NCBI RefSeq assembly: GCF_000936425.1
Contig: NZ_AVFK01000022.1
Span: 1-64,000, forward strand
Direction of reading: 5' to 3'
Length of the DNA: 64,000 nucleotides
Source of the DNA: Skermanella aerolata KACC 11604
GTDB taxonomy: Bacteria; Pseudomonadota; Alphaproteobacteria; Azospirillales; Azospirillaceae
Shown piece by piece: positions 55,236 through 64,000 of this stretch. Numbering within the stretch: the first letter of the stretch is position 1; every line of letters starts with the position of its first letter. The notes beneath the pieces are model-generated. The model ran no database searches, was not told where the DNA came from, and saw only the letters and a list, made by a program, of their open reading frames with translations. The translations under genes and the position numbers were made by a program.

Positions 55236-58200
55236 GCGGCTCGTCAAAGACCGGTGGCTGGTCGAACGGCCTGTCCTCCTGGTCGATCCGCCATCCGGTC
55301 CCGACCGTCGTCCTGTTCCTGTTCCTGACCGGCGCCGGCGTGCTCGGCTTCATGGGCCTCCGCACCAACAACATGCCCGACATCGACATGCCGACGGTCA
55401 CGGTGACCGTGGCGCAGTCGGGCGCCGCTCCCACGGAACTGGAGACCCAGGTCACCCGGATCGTCGAGAACGCGGTGGCCGGCGTCGGCAACGTCGACGA
55501 CATCTCCTCCACCGTCGGCGAGGGAAGCTCGACGACGACGATCCGGTTCATCCTGGGGACCGACGTCGACCGTGCGACCAACGATGTCCGGAACGCCGTC
55601 GCCGGCATCCAGGGCAACCTGCCGGCCGGAGCCGAAAGCCCGGTTATCGCGCGGATGGACGATACCGGGCGGGCGATCCTGACCTTCGTCGTGGAAGCCC
55701 CGGCGATGGCTCCCGACGGCTTGAGCTGGTTCGTCGACAACGATGTCGGCAAGGCTTTGCTGGGGGTGGACGGCGTCTCCAAGGTCGAGCGTTCAGGCGG
55801 CGTCGACCGCGTCATCCGGATCGAACTGGACCCCGACCGGCTGGCGGCGCTCGGCGTCGGAGCGGACGAAATCAGCCGCACCCTGGCCGACGTCAACGTC
55901 AACCAGCCCGGCGGCCGGGCCAGCGTCGGCGGGCGGGAGCAGTCGGTCCGGACGCTGGGCAGCGCCACCACCGTGGCGGCCCTGGCCGACACCCGCGTCA
56001 GGCTGGCCGGCGGCGGCGGCAGCGTCCGGCTGGCGGACCTCGGCACCGTCAGGGACGGCTGGGAGGAGCCGCGCCAGCGCGCCCGGCTGGACGGCAAGGA
56101 AGTCGTCGCCTTCAGCGTCTTCCGCTCGGTCGGCTCCAGCGAGATCGACGTGACCGGGGCCGTCCGCGCCGCGGTCGCCAAGCTCGACGGCAGCCGTGCC
56201 GACGTGACCTTCCGCGAGGTCACCTCATCGTCGTACTTCGTCGCCGAAAGCTATGCCGCCGCGGTCGAGGCGCTGTGGATCGGGGCCTTGCTGGCGATCG
56301 GCGTCGTCTGGCTGTTCCTGCGCGACATCCGCGCCACCCTGATCTCCTCGGTGGCGCTGCCGCTGTCGCTGATCCCGACCTTCGCGGTGATGCGGCTGCT
56401 CGACCTGTCGCTGAACAACATCACGCTGCTGGCGCTGTCGCTGGTGGTCGGCATCCTGGTGGACGACGCCATCGTCGAGATCGAGAACATCGTCCGCCAC
56501 ATGCGCCACAGCGGCAAGCGCGCCTGGGAAGCCGCCATCGAGGCGGCCGACGAGATCGGGCTGGCGGTGGTGGCGACGACCGGGACCATCGTCGCCGTCT
56601 TTCTGCCGGTCGCCTTCATGCCCGGCATCCCCGGCCAGATCTTCAAGAGCTTCGCCATCGCCACCTGCGTTTCCGTGGCCTTCTCGCTGCTGGTGGCGCG
56701 GATGCTTACCCCGCTTATGGGGGCGTTCCTGATCCGGGCGGAGGGTCACCGGGACGACGAGCCGAAATGGGTCCCGGCCTATCTCTGGCTGCTGCGAAAG
56801 GCGCTGCACCGGCGCTGGATCACGCTGGCGCTGGGGGTGGCGTTCTTCGCCGGATCGATAGGACTGGCGCGGCTGCTGCCGGTGGACTTCATGCCCGCCT
56901 CCGACCGGGGACGCTCGCTGGTCTCGGTCCAGCTGCCGCCCGGCGCCACGCTGGCCGAAACCGACGCGGTCGTGCAGGGGATCACGGCGCGGCTTCGGGG
57001 CGAACCCGAGGTGGCGGGGATCTTCGCCTCCATCGGGACGCCGACATCGGCCGGCATGGGGCCGAAGGCCGCTTCCGCCGGAGAGGTCCGCTCGGCGACC
57101 CTGACGGTGAACCTCGTGCCGCGTGCGGAGCGGAGCGTATCGCAGCAGGCGTTCGAGAAGCGCGCTTCCGCGATGCTCGCCGACATCCCCGGCGCCCGCA
57201 TCCAGTTCGGCGCGGATGGGCAGTCCGGCGCGAAGGTCTCGGTGACGCTGACGGGCGACGACCCGGCGGCGCTGAATGCAGCAAGCGCCGCCCTGCTGCG
57301 CGACATGCGGTCGGTGCCCGGCTTCCTGAACCCGGCCTCCACCTCGGCGATCTCGCGGCCGGAACTGATCATCAGGCCGGACGACGCGCGCGCGGCGGAA
57401 GTCGGCGTGACGCCGACCGCCATAGCGCTGGCGGTACAGGTGGCGACGCTGGGCGACACCGACCGCAACCTGCCCAAATTCAACCTGGGAGACCGGCAGA
57501 TCCCGATCCTGGCGTCGTTGCCGCAGGACGCGCTGAACGATCCGTCCCGTCTGGCCGTGCTGCCGGTTTCCGGAACGCGGGCCACCGTGCCGCTCGGCTC
57601 GGTAGCCGCGATCGGCTTCGGCGCCGGCCCGACCAGCATCCTGCGGGTGGACAGGCGGCGGAGCGCCACAGTGGAAGCCAACCTGTCCGGCCTGACGCTG
57701 GGCGAGGCATCCGCGCGGGTTGCGGCGCTGCCGACGATGCGGGCGCTGCCCCCGGGCGTCACCGAACTGAAGCGCGGCGACGAGGAGCGGATGCGGGAGT
57801 TGTTCACCGGCTTCGCGACGGCGCTCACGGCAGGCATCTTCCTGATGTACGCGACGCTGGTCCTGCTGTTCCGCAGCTTCATCCAGCCGGTCACGATCAT
57901 GGTGGCGCTGCCGCTGTCGGTCGGCGGAGCGCTGGGGTTCCTGCTGCTGTCGGGGCATGCGCTGGCGATCTCCGCCCTGATCGGGCTGCTGCTGCTGATG
58001 GGCATCGCCGCCAAGAACTCGATCCTGCTGGTCGACTACGCGCTGATGGCGCGGGCGGAACACGGGCTGGACCGGACCTCGGCGCTGCTCGACGCGGCGG
58101 CCAAGCGGGCGCGGCCGATCGTCATGACCTCGCTCGCCATGGGGGCCGGCATGCTGCCGCTGGCCCTCGGCTGGGGAGCGGATGCGGAAACGCGGGCGCC

Positions 58201-58369
58201 GATGGCGATCGCGGTGATCGGCGGGCTGCTGTCGTCCACGGTGCTCAGTCTCGTCTACGTCCCGGTCTTCTTCACCGTGATGGACGACCTGGAACGCCTG
58301 CTCGGCCGCTGGCTGCGCCCGCTGGCGGTCGGGGCGGAAACGCCGGCACACGCCGAGCCGACGATCTAA
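55232..58369 (+). CDS. RND-family efflux permease (AcrB-type)
   Basis: A 1045-residue inner-membrane pump with the twelve-helix RND plan: TM1 near residues 20-42, two periplasmic halves, and the proton-relay helix around LSLVVGILVDDAIVEIEN. The segment SALIGLLLLMGIAAKNSILLVDY is the matching second-half motif. It exports drugs, solvents or metabolites with the adaptor upstream; the substrate is unknown. It overlaps the adaptor stop and is followed by a histidine kinase gene after 15 bases. Confidence 0.95.
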   Translation: MSGSSKTGGWSNGLSSWSIRHPVPTVVLFLFLTGAGVLGFMGLRTNNMPDIDMPTVTVTVAQSGAAPTELETQVTRIVENAVAGVGNVDDISSTVGEGSSTTTIRFILGTDVDRATNDVRNAVAGIQGNLPAGAESPVIARMDDTGRAILTFVVEAPAMAPDGLSWFVDNDVGKALLGVDGVSKVERSGGVDRVIRIELDPDRLAALGVGADEISRTLADVNVNQPGGRASVGGREQSVRTLGSATTVAALADTRVRLAGGGGSVRLADLGTVRDGWEEPRQRARLDGKEVVAFSVFRSVGSSEIDVTGAVRAAVAKLDGSRADVTFREVTSSSYFVAESYAAAVEALWIGALLAIGVVWLFLRDIRATLISSVALPLSLIPTFAVMRLLDLSLNNITLLALSLVVGILVDDAIVEIENIVRHMRHSGKRAWEAAIEAADEIGLAVVATTGTIVAVFLPVAFMPGIPGQIFKSFAIATCVSVAFSLLVARMLTPLMGAFLIRAEGHRDDEPKWVPAYLWLLRKALHRRWITLALGVAFFAGSIGLARLLPVDFMPASDRGRSLVSVQLPPGATLAETDAVVQGITARLRGEPEVAGIFASIGTPTSAGMGPKAASAGEVRSATLTVNLVPRAERSVSQQAFEKRASAMLADIPGARIQFGADGQSGAKVSVTLTGDDPAALNAASAALLRDMRSVPGFLNPASTSAISRPELIIRPDDARAAEVGVTPTAIALAVQVATLGDTDRNLPKFNLGDRQIPILASLPQDALNDPSRLAVLPVSGTRATVPLGSVAAIGFGAGPTSILRVDRRRSATVEANLSGLTLGEASARVAALPTMRALPPGVTELKRGDEERMRELFTGFATALTAGIFLMYATLVLLFRSFIQPVTIMVALPLSVGGALGFLLLSGHALAISALIGLLLLMGIAAKNSILLVDYALMARAEHGLDRTSALLDAAAKRARPIVMTSLAMGAGMLPLALGWGADAETRAPMAIAVIGGLLSSTVLSLVYVPVFFTVMDDLERLLGRWLRPLAVGAETPAHAEPTI

Positions 58370-58384
58370 GAAGGGACAGGGACC

Positions 58385-59917
58385 ATGAAGATAGCCTTTC
58401 CGCTGCGCAGCAAGATCGTCGTCGCCCTTGGCACCGTGATCGTGGCGACGCTGCTGGTCTTCGCCTGGGTGATGGACGCTGTCGTCGTGATGCCGCGCAT
58501 CCGAGAACAGGTCGGCGTGTCGCTCAGCACCATGGCGACGCAGGCCCAGGCCAGCCTGACCCAGCGTCTGCTGGAACGGGCGCTGGCGTCGCGCGAGCCG
58601 GCGCTGCACATGGCTCTGGCGAAGGTCGGCGCCGCGCCGACGGGCTCATCGCCGCCGCTCGAACCGGAACGGGCCGCCCTGGCGGACCACCATCCCCTGC
58701 GCGACGGAACCGAACTGCTGCTGCTGAACCGAGAGGGCGCCGTGATCGACGGGCCGCCCGCGCTGATCGGGGCGATGGTGTCTTTCGGCGGCGGCACGCC
58801 GGACGACCGCTTCTTCCAGTTGGTGAACATCGGCGGGCGCGAGTTCGACGTCGGCCGGGCGGTCGGGCAGCGCACCCCCGACCTGGAACGGTTGGGCTGG
58901 AGCGTCGTCGCGGCCCAGCCGCTCGACTTCGCGGCAAGGCCGCTCGTGTCGATGTCCGTCGGCACCGCCGGCTTCACGGCCCTGGCCGGACTGGTGCTGT
59001 TCTCCTGCGGCTGGGTGATCGCGACGCGTGTCACCCGCCCGTTGACCGCGATCCGGCTGGCGGCAAGCCGGCTGGCCGCCGGCGACGACAGGATGCCGGT
59101 CCCCAGCGTCAGCGACTATGCCGAGGTGCAGTCGATCAGCCGCTCGCTCCAGACGCTGGATCTGCGCATGCGCGAGGGCGAACGCCAGTCGATCCGGATC
59201 GGCCGCTCGCTCCACCAGCGCGAGTCCCTGCTGCGCGCCATCGCCCACGACCTCCGCTCGCCGCTGACTGCGGCGATGTCGCTATCGGAAACCCTGGCGA
59301 ACCCGCGCAGCCGCCTGAGCGGCGAGGACCGCGCGGCGGCGGCGGCCGGCTGTTTCGCGGCGATGCGCAACATGCAGGACCTGCTGGACAACCTGCTGCG
59401 CTGGGCCTTCCTCCAGATGGACGTCTCCACCGCGAGCGCCCCCGCGGAACTGCGCCAGACGATCCATGATGCCCTGTCGCTGAGCTTCGCCACGGCCGAG
59501 GCGAAAGGAGTGGACCTGATCGTCTACGCCCCGCCGCTGGAGGTCGATACCGAGGCCGAAGTGATCGGTACCGTCGTCCGCAACCTAGTCAACAACGCGA
59601 TCAAGTTCACCCGATCCGGAGGAACGGTACGGGTGACGGCACATCCGTACGAGTACGGCCTGCTGGTTTCCGTCGCCGACAGCGGCGTCGGGATGAGCGC
59701 CGATACTCTGGAATCGCTGTTCCCGGCGCAGTACCCGCCTACGGACGGCGAAGCCGGTTGTCTCCCGCGTTCGATGCCGGGAACCGAGGGCGAGCCGGGC
59801 ACCGGCCTCGGCCTGATCCTCTGCCGGGAACTGGTCGAGCGATGCGGTGGCTGGATCGGCGCAGAAAGCGTGGAAGGATTCGGTACGACTTTCCGGTTCA
59901 GCCTGCCGGTAGGATGA
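58385..59917 (+). CDS. Sensor histidine kinase in the RND operon
   Basis: A 510-residue kinase. TM1 about 12-36, a periplasmic region to about 195, TM2 about 198-216, HAMP, HisKA with H288 in AIAHDLRSPLTAAM, and ATPase domain with NLVNNAIKFT, DSGVGM and GTGLGLILC. It lies 15 bases downstream of the pump gene and is likely cotranscribed with it. It has no adjacent response regulator of its own, so it may work with the OmpR-type regulator at 53044 or a distant partner. Confidence 0.9.
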   Translation: MKIAFPLRSKIVVALGTVIVATLLVFAWVMDAVVVMPRIREQVGVSLSTMATQAQASLTQRLLERALASREPALHMALAKVGAAPTGSSPPLEPERAALADHHPLRDGTELLLLNREGAVIDGPPALIGAMVSFGGGTPDDRFFQLVNIGGREFDVGRAVGQRTPDLERLGWSVVAAQPLDFAARPLVSMSVGTAGFTALAGLVLFSCGWVIATRVTRPLTAIRLAASRLAAGDDRMPVPSVSDYAEVQSISRSLQTLDLRMREGERQSIRIGRSLHQRESLLRAIAHDLRSPLTAAMSLSETLANPRSRLSGEDRAAAAAGCFAAMRNMQDLLDNLLRWAFLQMDVSTASAPAELRQTIHDALSLSFATAEAKGVDLIVYAPPLEVDTEAEVIGTVVRNLVNNAIKFTRSGGTVRVTAHPYEYGLLVSVADSGVGMSADTLESLFPAQYPPTDGEAGCLPRSMPGTEGEPGTGLGLILCRELVERCGGWIGAESVEGFGTTFRFSLPVG

Positions 59918-60146
59918 CGGAGAAGGAGCACGGCGATAAGTTCCGGAGCATAAGCGATGTCAATGACGTTTAGATGATTATGCAACGCCCGGGTCAAGAC
60001 AAGGTAGGTACTGCGAGATCTCGAAAATATTTGAAGTAAGTGGGATAATCCTGTACTTAAGGACATTAACCATGTTGCTCTCCCTTATCAGCACACATCA
60101 TGGTTGTTTTTGGTGATGTTTGGCTGCTGATTAGGAAAATCGCCGC
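59918..60146. other. Leader region with an imperfect hairpin
   Basis: This 229-base gap contains ATCAGCA (60087-60093) and TGCTGAT (60125-60131), inverted copies flanking a T-rich loop, right before the HWE kinase gene. The region is AT-rich. No gene is credible here. Confidence 0.3.
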
Positions 60147-62639
60147 TTGATATTTGCTTTGTCCAACACTGTGAAGTCTCTACTGTTCCGGCGCTCTTAT
60201 CGGGTCAGAACGTGGCTCATCCTGCTTGTGATTGCCTGCATCGTTCCGCCTCTCCTGTTCTCGGCGGCTCTTCTCATTCAAAATACCCGCGACGAACGGG
60301 TGGCGACGGAGGCACAGGTCACGGACCGCGCACGGCTGCTGGGCGACGACATCGACCGGGAACTCGCCCGCATCCTGGCTGTCGGCGAGGTGCTGGCGCT
60401 TTCGGAAAGCCTGGACACCGGTGATTTCGCAAGCTTCTACCGGTATGCGACGGAGGTCCGCGACCTTCTGGACACCAATATCCTGATTCGCGACATCTCC
60501 AGCCAGCAATTGGTCAATACACGGCTGCCATGGGGCGCGCCATTGCCGCGCAATCCCGTCTTCGACGTCGACCTGAGGGCCATAGAAACCCGGCGTCCCC
60601 AGATTTCCAACCTCCTGACCGGTGCGGTGTCGAGAACTCCGCTCCTGATCGTAGTCATTCCGGTCATGCGGAATGACCAGGTCAGCTACCTGCTGAGCCT
60701 GACCCTATCGCTGGAACGGCTGCAATCCATCCTCTCCGCCGACCGCCTGCCGCCCGGATGGCTGGCAGGCCTGATCGACCGGGACGGGGTTGTCATTGCC
60801 CGCTCGAAAGGAGCGGATGAGTTCGTCGGCACCAGCGTTCCCGCCGATACCTGGATCAGGATCAAGGACTTCCCCAAGGGAATCGACCGCACAGGCAACC
60901 TGGAGGGCATCCTGTCGCTCCAGGCCTATCATCGCTCCCAGGCATCCGGCTGGCTGGTCGGCGTAAGCGTGCCCGAATCCCTGGTCAGCGTTCAGCCCCG
61001 ATGGACGCTGACACTGTTCGCGGGCGGCGGCGGGCTGCTCTTCCTGATCGGCCTGTTGGTGGCGGTGTATCTTTCACGGATACTCGCCCAGTCCATCACG
61101 CAACTATCCGACTCGGCCAGGGCCTTGGGCGAGGGTCATCCCATGACCGTGGTTCATCCCCGCATCGCGGAAATCGATACTGTCGGCAAGGCGCTTCATG
61201 ACACGGCGTCGCTGATAAAAAGCCGGACGGCGGCGCTCCGGGAGAGCGAGGAAAGACTGCGCCGCGTGGTCGAGGGAGCACCGTTCCCCGCCATCGTCCA
61301 CGCCGAGGATGGCGAGATCATCTATCTCAGCCGGGCCTGGACGGAAGCATCGGGATACTCGGCGCAGGAGATCCCGACCATTGCCGAGTGGGGCAGGCGC
61401 GCCCATGAAACATGCATCGCCCCGTCGTACGATATCGAACGGCTTTACCAGCTGGACCGGCCGCTCGACGAGAGCGAATACACGATCAGGACGGCGGATG
61501 GACGCGAACGCATCTGGTCGTTCCGGTCGGCGCCCATTGGCCGCGACGGCAGCGGCCGGCGTCTGGTCGTCAGCATGGCCGCCGACCTGACCGACCGCCA
61601 TGAGGCGGAAGCCCATCAGCGCCTGCTGATGCAGGAAGTCGATCATCGGGCCAAGAACGCGCTCGCCGTCGTCCAGAGCATCGTCATCCTCAGCCAGGCC
61701 GACAACTCCGCCGATTTCGCCCGGGTCGTCCAGGGGCGCGTGGCGGCAGTCGCCCGCGCCCATACGCTTCTGGCTAACACCCGCTGGTCCGGCGCCGATC
61801 TGGCGACCCTGATCCGCCAGGAACTGGAGGCGCATGTCCTGCCGGGGCAATTCGTCATAGCGGGCGGTCCGGTGACGATCGTGGCGGCCTCGGCCCAGGC
61901 GGTGTCGATCCTGCTGCACGAACTGACGGTCAATGCGCTCGAGCACGGCGCACTCACCGTTCCCAAGGGCGTGGTGAATGTTTCTTTTGGGGTGAACCAG
62001 CGAAACGGCAGCCTGATCCTGGACTGGGAAGAAAGCGGCGGACCGGGCGTGACGGAGCCGACGCGGCGCGGCTTCGGCTCGCTGATCATCGAACGGACCG
62101 TGAAGGATCAGTTGGGCGGCGACGTGGACTTTTCCTGGACGCCGGCCGGGCTCCGTTTCCGGATGGTCCTGCCATCCGACTACTTCATGGTCAGCGGCGT
62201 AACCGTCGTAGCACCTTCCACTCCCAGGCATGCGAACGATCATCCCGCGCCGCATGTGCCCGGCGCGCGGGTGCTGCTGGTCGAGGACGAGGCGCTCACC
62301 GCGCTGGCGATGACCCAGGCCGTAGAAGACGCCGGCTACAAGGTTCTCGGCCCCGTGGGTCGGGTGCAGGACGGGATCGACATGGTGCGGCAGTCGCGGC
62401 CGGACGTGGCGGTGCTGGACGTCAACCTGCTCGGCCAGCCGTCCTATCCCATCGCCAGATCGTTGATCGCCATGGGCGTGCCTTTCCTCTTCTGTACCGG
62501 ATACAACATGCTGAACGACGCCGAGGCGTCGCTGCGCGAAGCACCCGTGTTGAGGAAGCCCGTCCACCCCGACGATCTGGTGGAGGCTATCGCCGCGCTG
62601 CTTGCGTCACGGAAAGACTCAAAGGAAGGGACGGGATGA
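60147..62639 (+). CDS. HWE-family sensor kinase with Cache and receiver domains
   Basis: An 830-residue membrane sensor. TM1 about 22-44, an extracellular double-Cache region, TM2 about 286-310, HAMP-like linker, a PAS domain (about 365-485), an HWE kinase core with H500 in EVDHRAKNALAV, LHELTVNALEHGAL and WEESGG, and a C-terminal receiver with D758 in AVLDVNLLGQP. HWE proteins often control general stress or light responses. The start is uncertain: TTG 60147 or GTG 60171. It stands alone, and its end is 26 bases from the convergent permease gene. Confidence 0.88.
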   Translation: MIFALSNTVKSLLFRRSYRVRTWLILLVIACIVPPLLFSAALLIQNTRDERVATEAQVTDRARLLGDDIDRELARILAVGEVLALSESLDTGDFASFYRYATEVRDLLDTNILIRDISSQQLVNTRLPWGAPLPRNPVFDVDLRAIETRRPQISNLLTGAVSRTPLLIVVIPVMRNDQVSYLLSLTLSLERLQSILSADRLPPGWLAGLIDRDGVVIARSKGADEFVGTSVPADTWIRIKDFPKGIDRTGNLEGILSLQAYHRSQASGWLVGVSVPESLVSVQPRWTLTLFAGGGGLLFLIGLLVAVYLSRILAQSITQLSDSARALGEGHPMTVVHPRIAEIDTVGKALHDTASLIKSRTAALRESEERLRRVVEGAPFPAIVHAEDGEIIYLSRAWTEASGYSAQEIPTIAEWGRRAHETCIAPSYDIERLYQLDRPLDESEYTIRTADGRERIWSFRSAPIGRDGSGRRLVVSMAADLTDRHEAEAHQRLLMQEVDHRAKNALAVVQSIVILSQADNSADFARVVQGRVAAVARAHTLLANTRWSGADLATLIRQELEAHVLPGQFVIAGGPVTIVAASAQAVSILLHELTVNALEHGALTVPKGVVNVSFGVNQRNGSLILDWEESGGPGVTEPTRRGFGSLIIERTVKDQLGGDVDFSWTPAGLRFRMVLPSDYFMVSGVTVVAPSTPRHANDHPAPHVPGARVLLVEDEALTALAMTQAVEDAGYKVLGPVGRVQDGIDMVRQSRPDVAVLDVNLLGQPSYPIARSLIAMGVPFLFCTGYNMLNDAEASLREAPVLRKPVHPDDLVEAIAALLASRKDSKEGTG

Positions 62640-62665
62640 CTGCGCTGACCTTCCGCTTGGCCACC

Positions 62666-64000
62666 CTACTTCAGCGGCCAGAACAGCAGCAGCAGCGAGC
62701 TTCCCATCACGACCACCATGATGCTGAGCGGCAGCCCCAGCCGCCAGTAGTCGCCGAACTTGTAGCCTCCCGGTCCCATCACCAGCGTATTGCACTGGTG
62801 GCCGATCGGGGTCAGGAAGTCGCAGGCGGCGCCGATGGCGACGGCCATCAACAGGGGGTCGGCGTTCAGGCCGAGCTTTTGGGCCAGACTGGCGGCGATC
62901 GGAGCCATGACCAGCACGGTCGCTGCGTTGTTCAGGAAGGGCGTCAGCAGCATGGCGGCCAGCAGCATCATGACCACCGTGCCCTCCGCCGGCAGCGTCG
63001 CGGCGAGGCTGGCCAAGCCGCCGGCGATCAGGTCGGAAGCGCCCGTGCTCTGGATGGCGTCGCTGACCGGGATCAGCGCTCCCAGCATGACCAGGATCGG
63101 CCAGTCGATCGCCTCATAGGCTTCGCGCAGTGACAGGTGGCGGGTCACGACCATGATGACGGCAGCCGCGAAGAAGCCGACGGCGACGGTGACGACCTCG
63201 AGCGAGATCAGCAGGATCGCGATCATCAGGATCGGCACCGCCAGATTGAACCGGCGCGGCTTGTCGAAGGCAAGGTTGCGATAGGCCAGCGGCAGGCAGG
63301 CCAGGTCGGCCAGCACGGTCGCCATCGCGTTGCCCGGCCCCTGCACCACCATCACGTCGCCGACCTGAATGGGGATCTGGCGAAGCTGGGTCACGAATTG
63401 CCGTCCGCCCCGGCCAAGCGCCAGGACGTTGACCCCGAAGCGGGAACGCAGGCGGAAGTCCTTGATCGTGCAGCCGATCAGCGGCGACGAGGGCGCCACG
63501 ACCGTCTCCATCAGGACAAGCTCCTCCCACGGCTCCATGCCGGCGCCCTTGGCCGCTCCCCCTCCGGTCGCGATCTCCAGCTTTCCGGCCGCCAGCAGCT
63601 TCTTGAGGTTCTCGGGATCGGTCTCGACGATGATGATATCGTCCTGGAGAAGCCGCCAGTGCTCTCCCGGAATGTAGCGCTGGCCCTTGTCGCGGATCAA
63701 TGCGGCGACCGTGACGGCACCGCCCGACAAGGCTTCCAGATCGCCGACGGTGCCGTCCACCAGCGGGGAATTGGGCAGCAGCCGGACTTCCGTCAGGTAG
63801 TCGCGGATATGCAGCTCGCCCTCCGCCGACGACGTCGGCGACCGGCGCTCCGGCAGCAGGCGCCAGCCGAAGATCAGGAAGATCAGGCCGGTGACCGCGA
63901 TGCCGGCGCCGACCGGGAAGAAGTCGAACATCGAGAAGGGTTGGCCGGTCAGGTCCTCGCGCACCCGGGACACGATGATGTTCGGCGACGTGCCGATCAG
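62666..64000 (-). CDS. SLC13-type permease with RCK_C domains (5' part beyond window)
   Basis: At least 444 residues of a membrane transporter of the SLC13/CitMHS group. The frame is open up to the right edge (LIGTSPNIIVSRVRED at the start of the visible part), so the gene begins outside the window. LIGTSPN is the family's conserved Na+/carboxylate-binding motif. A pair of TrkA_C/RCK_C-like soluble domains (about 55-220) follows, then further membrane helices and the second motif around FLTPIGHQCNTLVMGPGGY. It probably imports a dicarboxylate or sulfate. It converges with the HWE kinase gene. Confidence 0.88.
   Translation of the reverse strand: MIGTSPNIIVSRVREDLTGQPFSMFDFFPVGAGIAVTGLIFLIFGWRLLPERRSPTSSAEGELHIRDYLTEVRLLPNSPLVDGTVGDLEALSGGAVTVAALIRDKGQRYIPGEHWRLLQDDIIIVETDPENLKKLLAAGKLEIATGGGAAKGAGMEPWEELVLMETVVAPSSPLIGCTIKDFRLRSRFGVNVLALGRGGRQFVTQLRQIPIQVGDVMVVQGPGNAMATVLADLACLPLAYRNLAFDKPRRFNLAVPILMIAILLISLEVVTVAVGFFAAAVIMVVTRHLSLREAYEAIDWPILVMLGALIPVSDAIQSTGASDLIAGGLASLAATLPAEGTVVMMLLAAMLLTPFLNNAATVLVMAPIAASLAQKLGLNADPLLMAVAIGAACDFLTPIGHQCNTLVMGPGGYKFGDYWRLGLPLSIMVVVMGSSLLLLFWPLK

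Overview
The window is GC-rich, densely packed alphaproteobacterial chromosome. Tight operons with ATGA overlaps, frequent GTG/TTG starts, a complete oxalate-to-CO2 cluster, a bacteriochlorophyll gene (bchH) and a nif-type sigma-54/NifA promoter together suggest the Azospirillum/Skermanella/Rhodocista branch of Rhodospirillales. That placement is inference from gene content and remembered family resemblance; no database search was possible.

Layout. (1) 1-5.4 kb: the end of a Tat-exported Rieske-type protein, GntR and TetR regulators, then an SDR / acyl-CoA dehydrogenase / APH-kinase / DUF6285 operon that matches the lvaD-C-A-B (4-hydroxyacyl-CoA) pathway. (2) 5.5-11.9 kb, minus strand: an inositol catabolic operon iolG-iolD-iolE-mmsA plus a LigC-like oxidoreductase, lacking iolB and iolC. 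(3) 12.1-15.4 kb: a large hybrid sensor kinase with two transmitter cores. (4) 15.6-29.6 kb: an oxalate/formate cluster: GntR, oxc, frc, an ADP-forming acyl-CoA ligase, sucC, sucD, a two-subunit tungsten/molybdenum formate dehydrogenase, and an IclR regulator after a strong terminator. (5) 29.6-36.6 kb: an accessory island with visibly different composition: a PIN/excisionase-like toxin-antitoxin pair, a single-chain type IIG-like restriction-modification enzyme, a REP-associated transposase, a TumE/TumA pair, an orphan ParD and a small membrane protein. (6) 36.7-43.5 kb: two medium-chain dehydrogenases, a TPR-dioxygenase, a globin-coupled chemoreceptor with PilZ and CZB domains, and a [2Fe-2S] ferredoxin behind a NifA/sigma-54 promoter. 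(7) 43.5-45.7 kb: a putative PD-(D/E)XK/HEPN plus RusA-like nuclease pair, then two small membrane proteins. (8) 45.7-51.7 kb: bchH, an alpha/beta hydrolase, and an orphan substrate-binding protein. (9) 51.7-64 kb: an OmpR-type two-component pair, an RND efflux operon with its own histidine kinase, an HWE kinase with a receiver domain, and the end of an SLC13-type permease.

How the genes work together. Oxalate is activated by Frc, decarboxylated by Oxc, and the released formate is oxidised by the NAD-linked formate dehydrogenase; the CoA-ligase genes in the same run probably manage the CoA pool. A pair of palindromic REP-like repeats (19.56 kb and 50.56 kb), three strong hairpin terminators and several operator-like palindromes mark transcription-unit borders. 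No tRNA, rRNA or CRISPR array was found.
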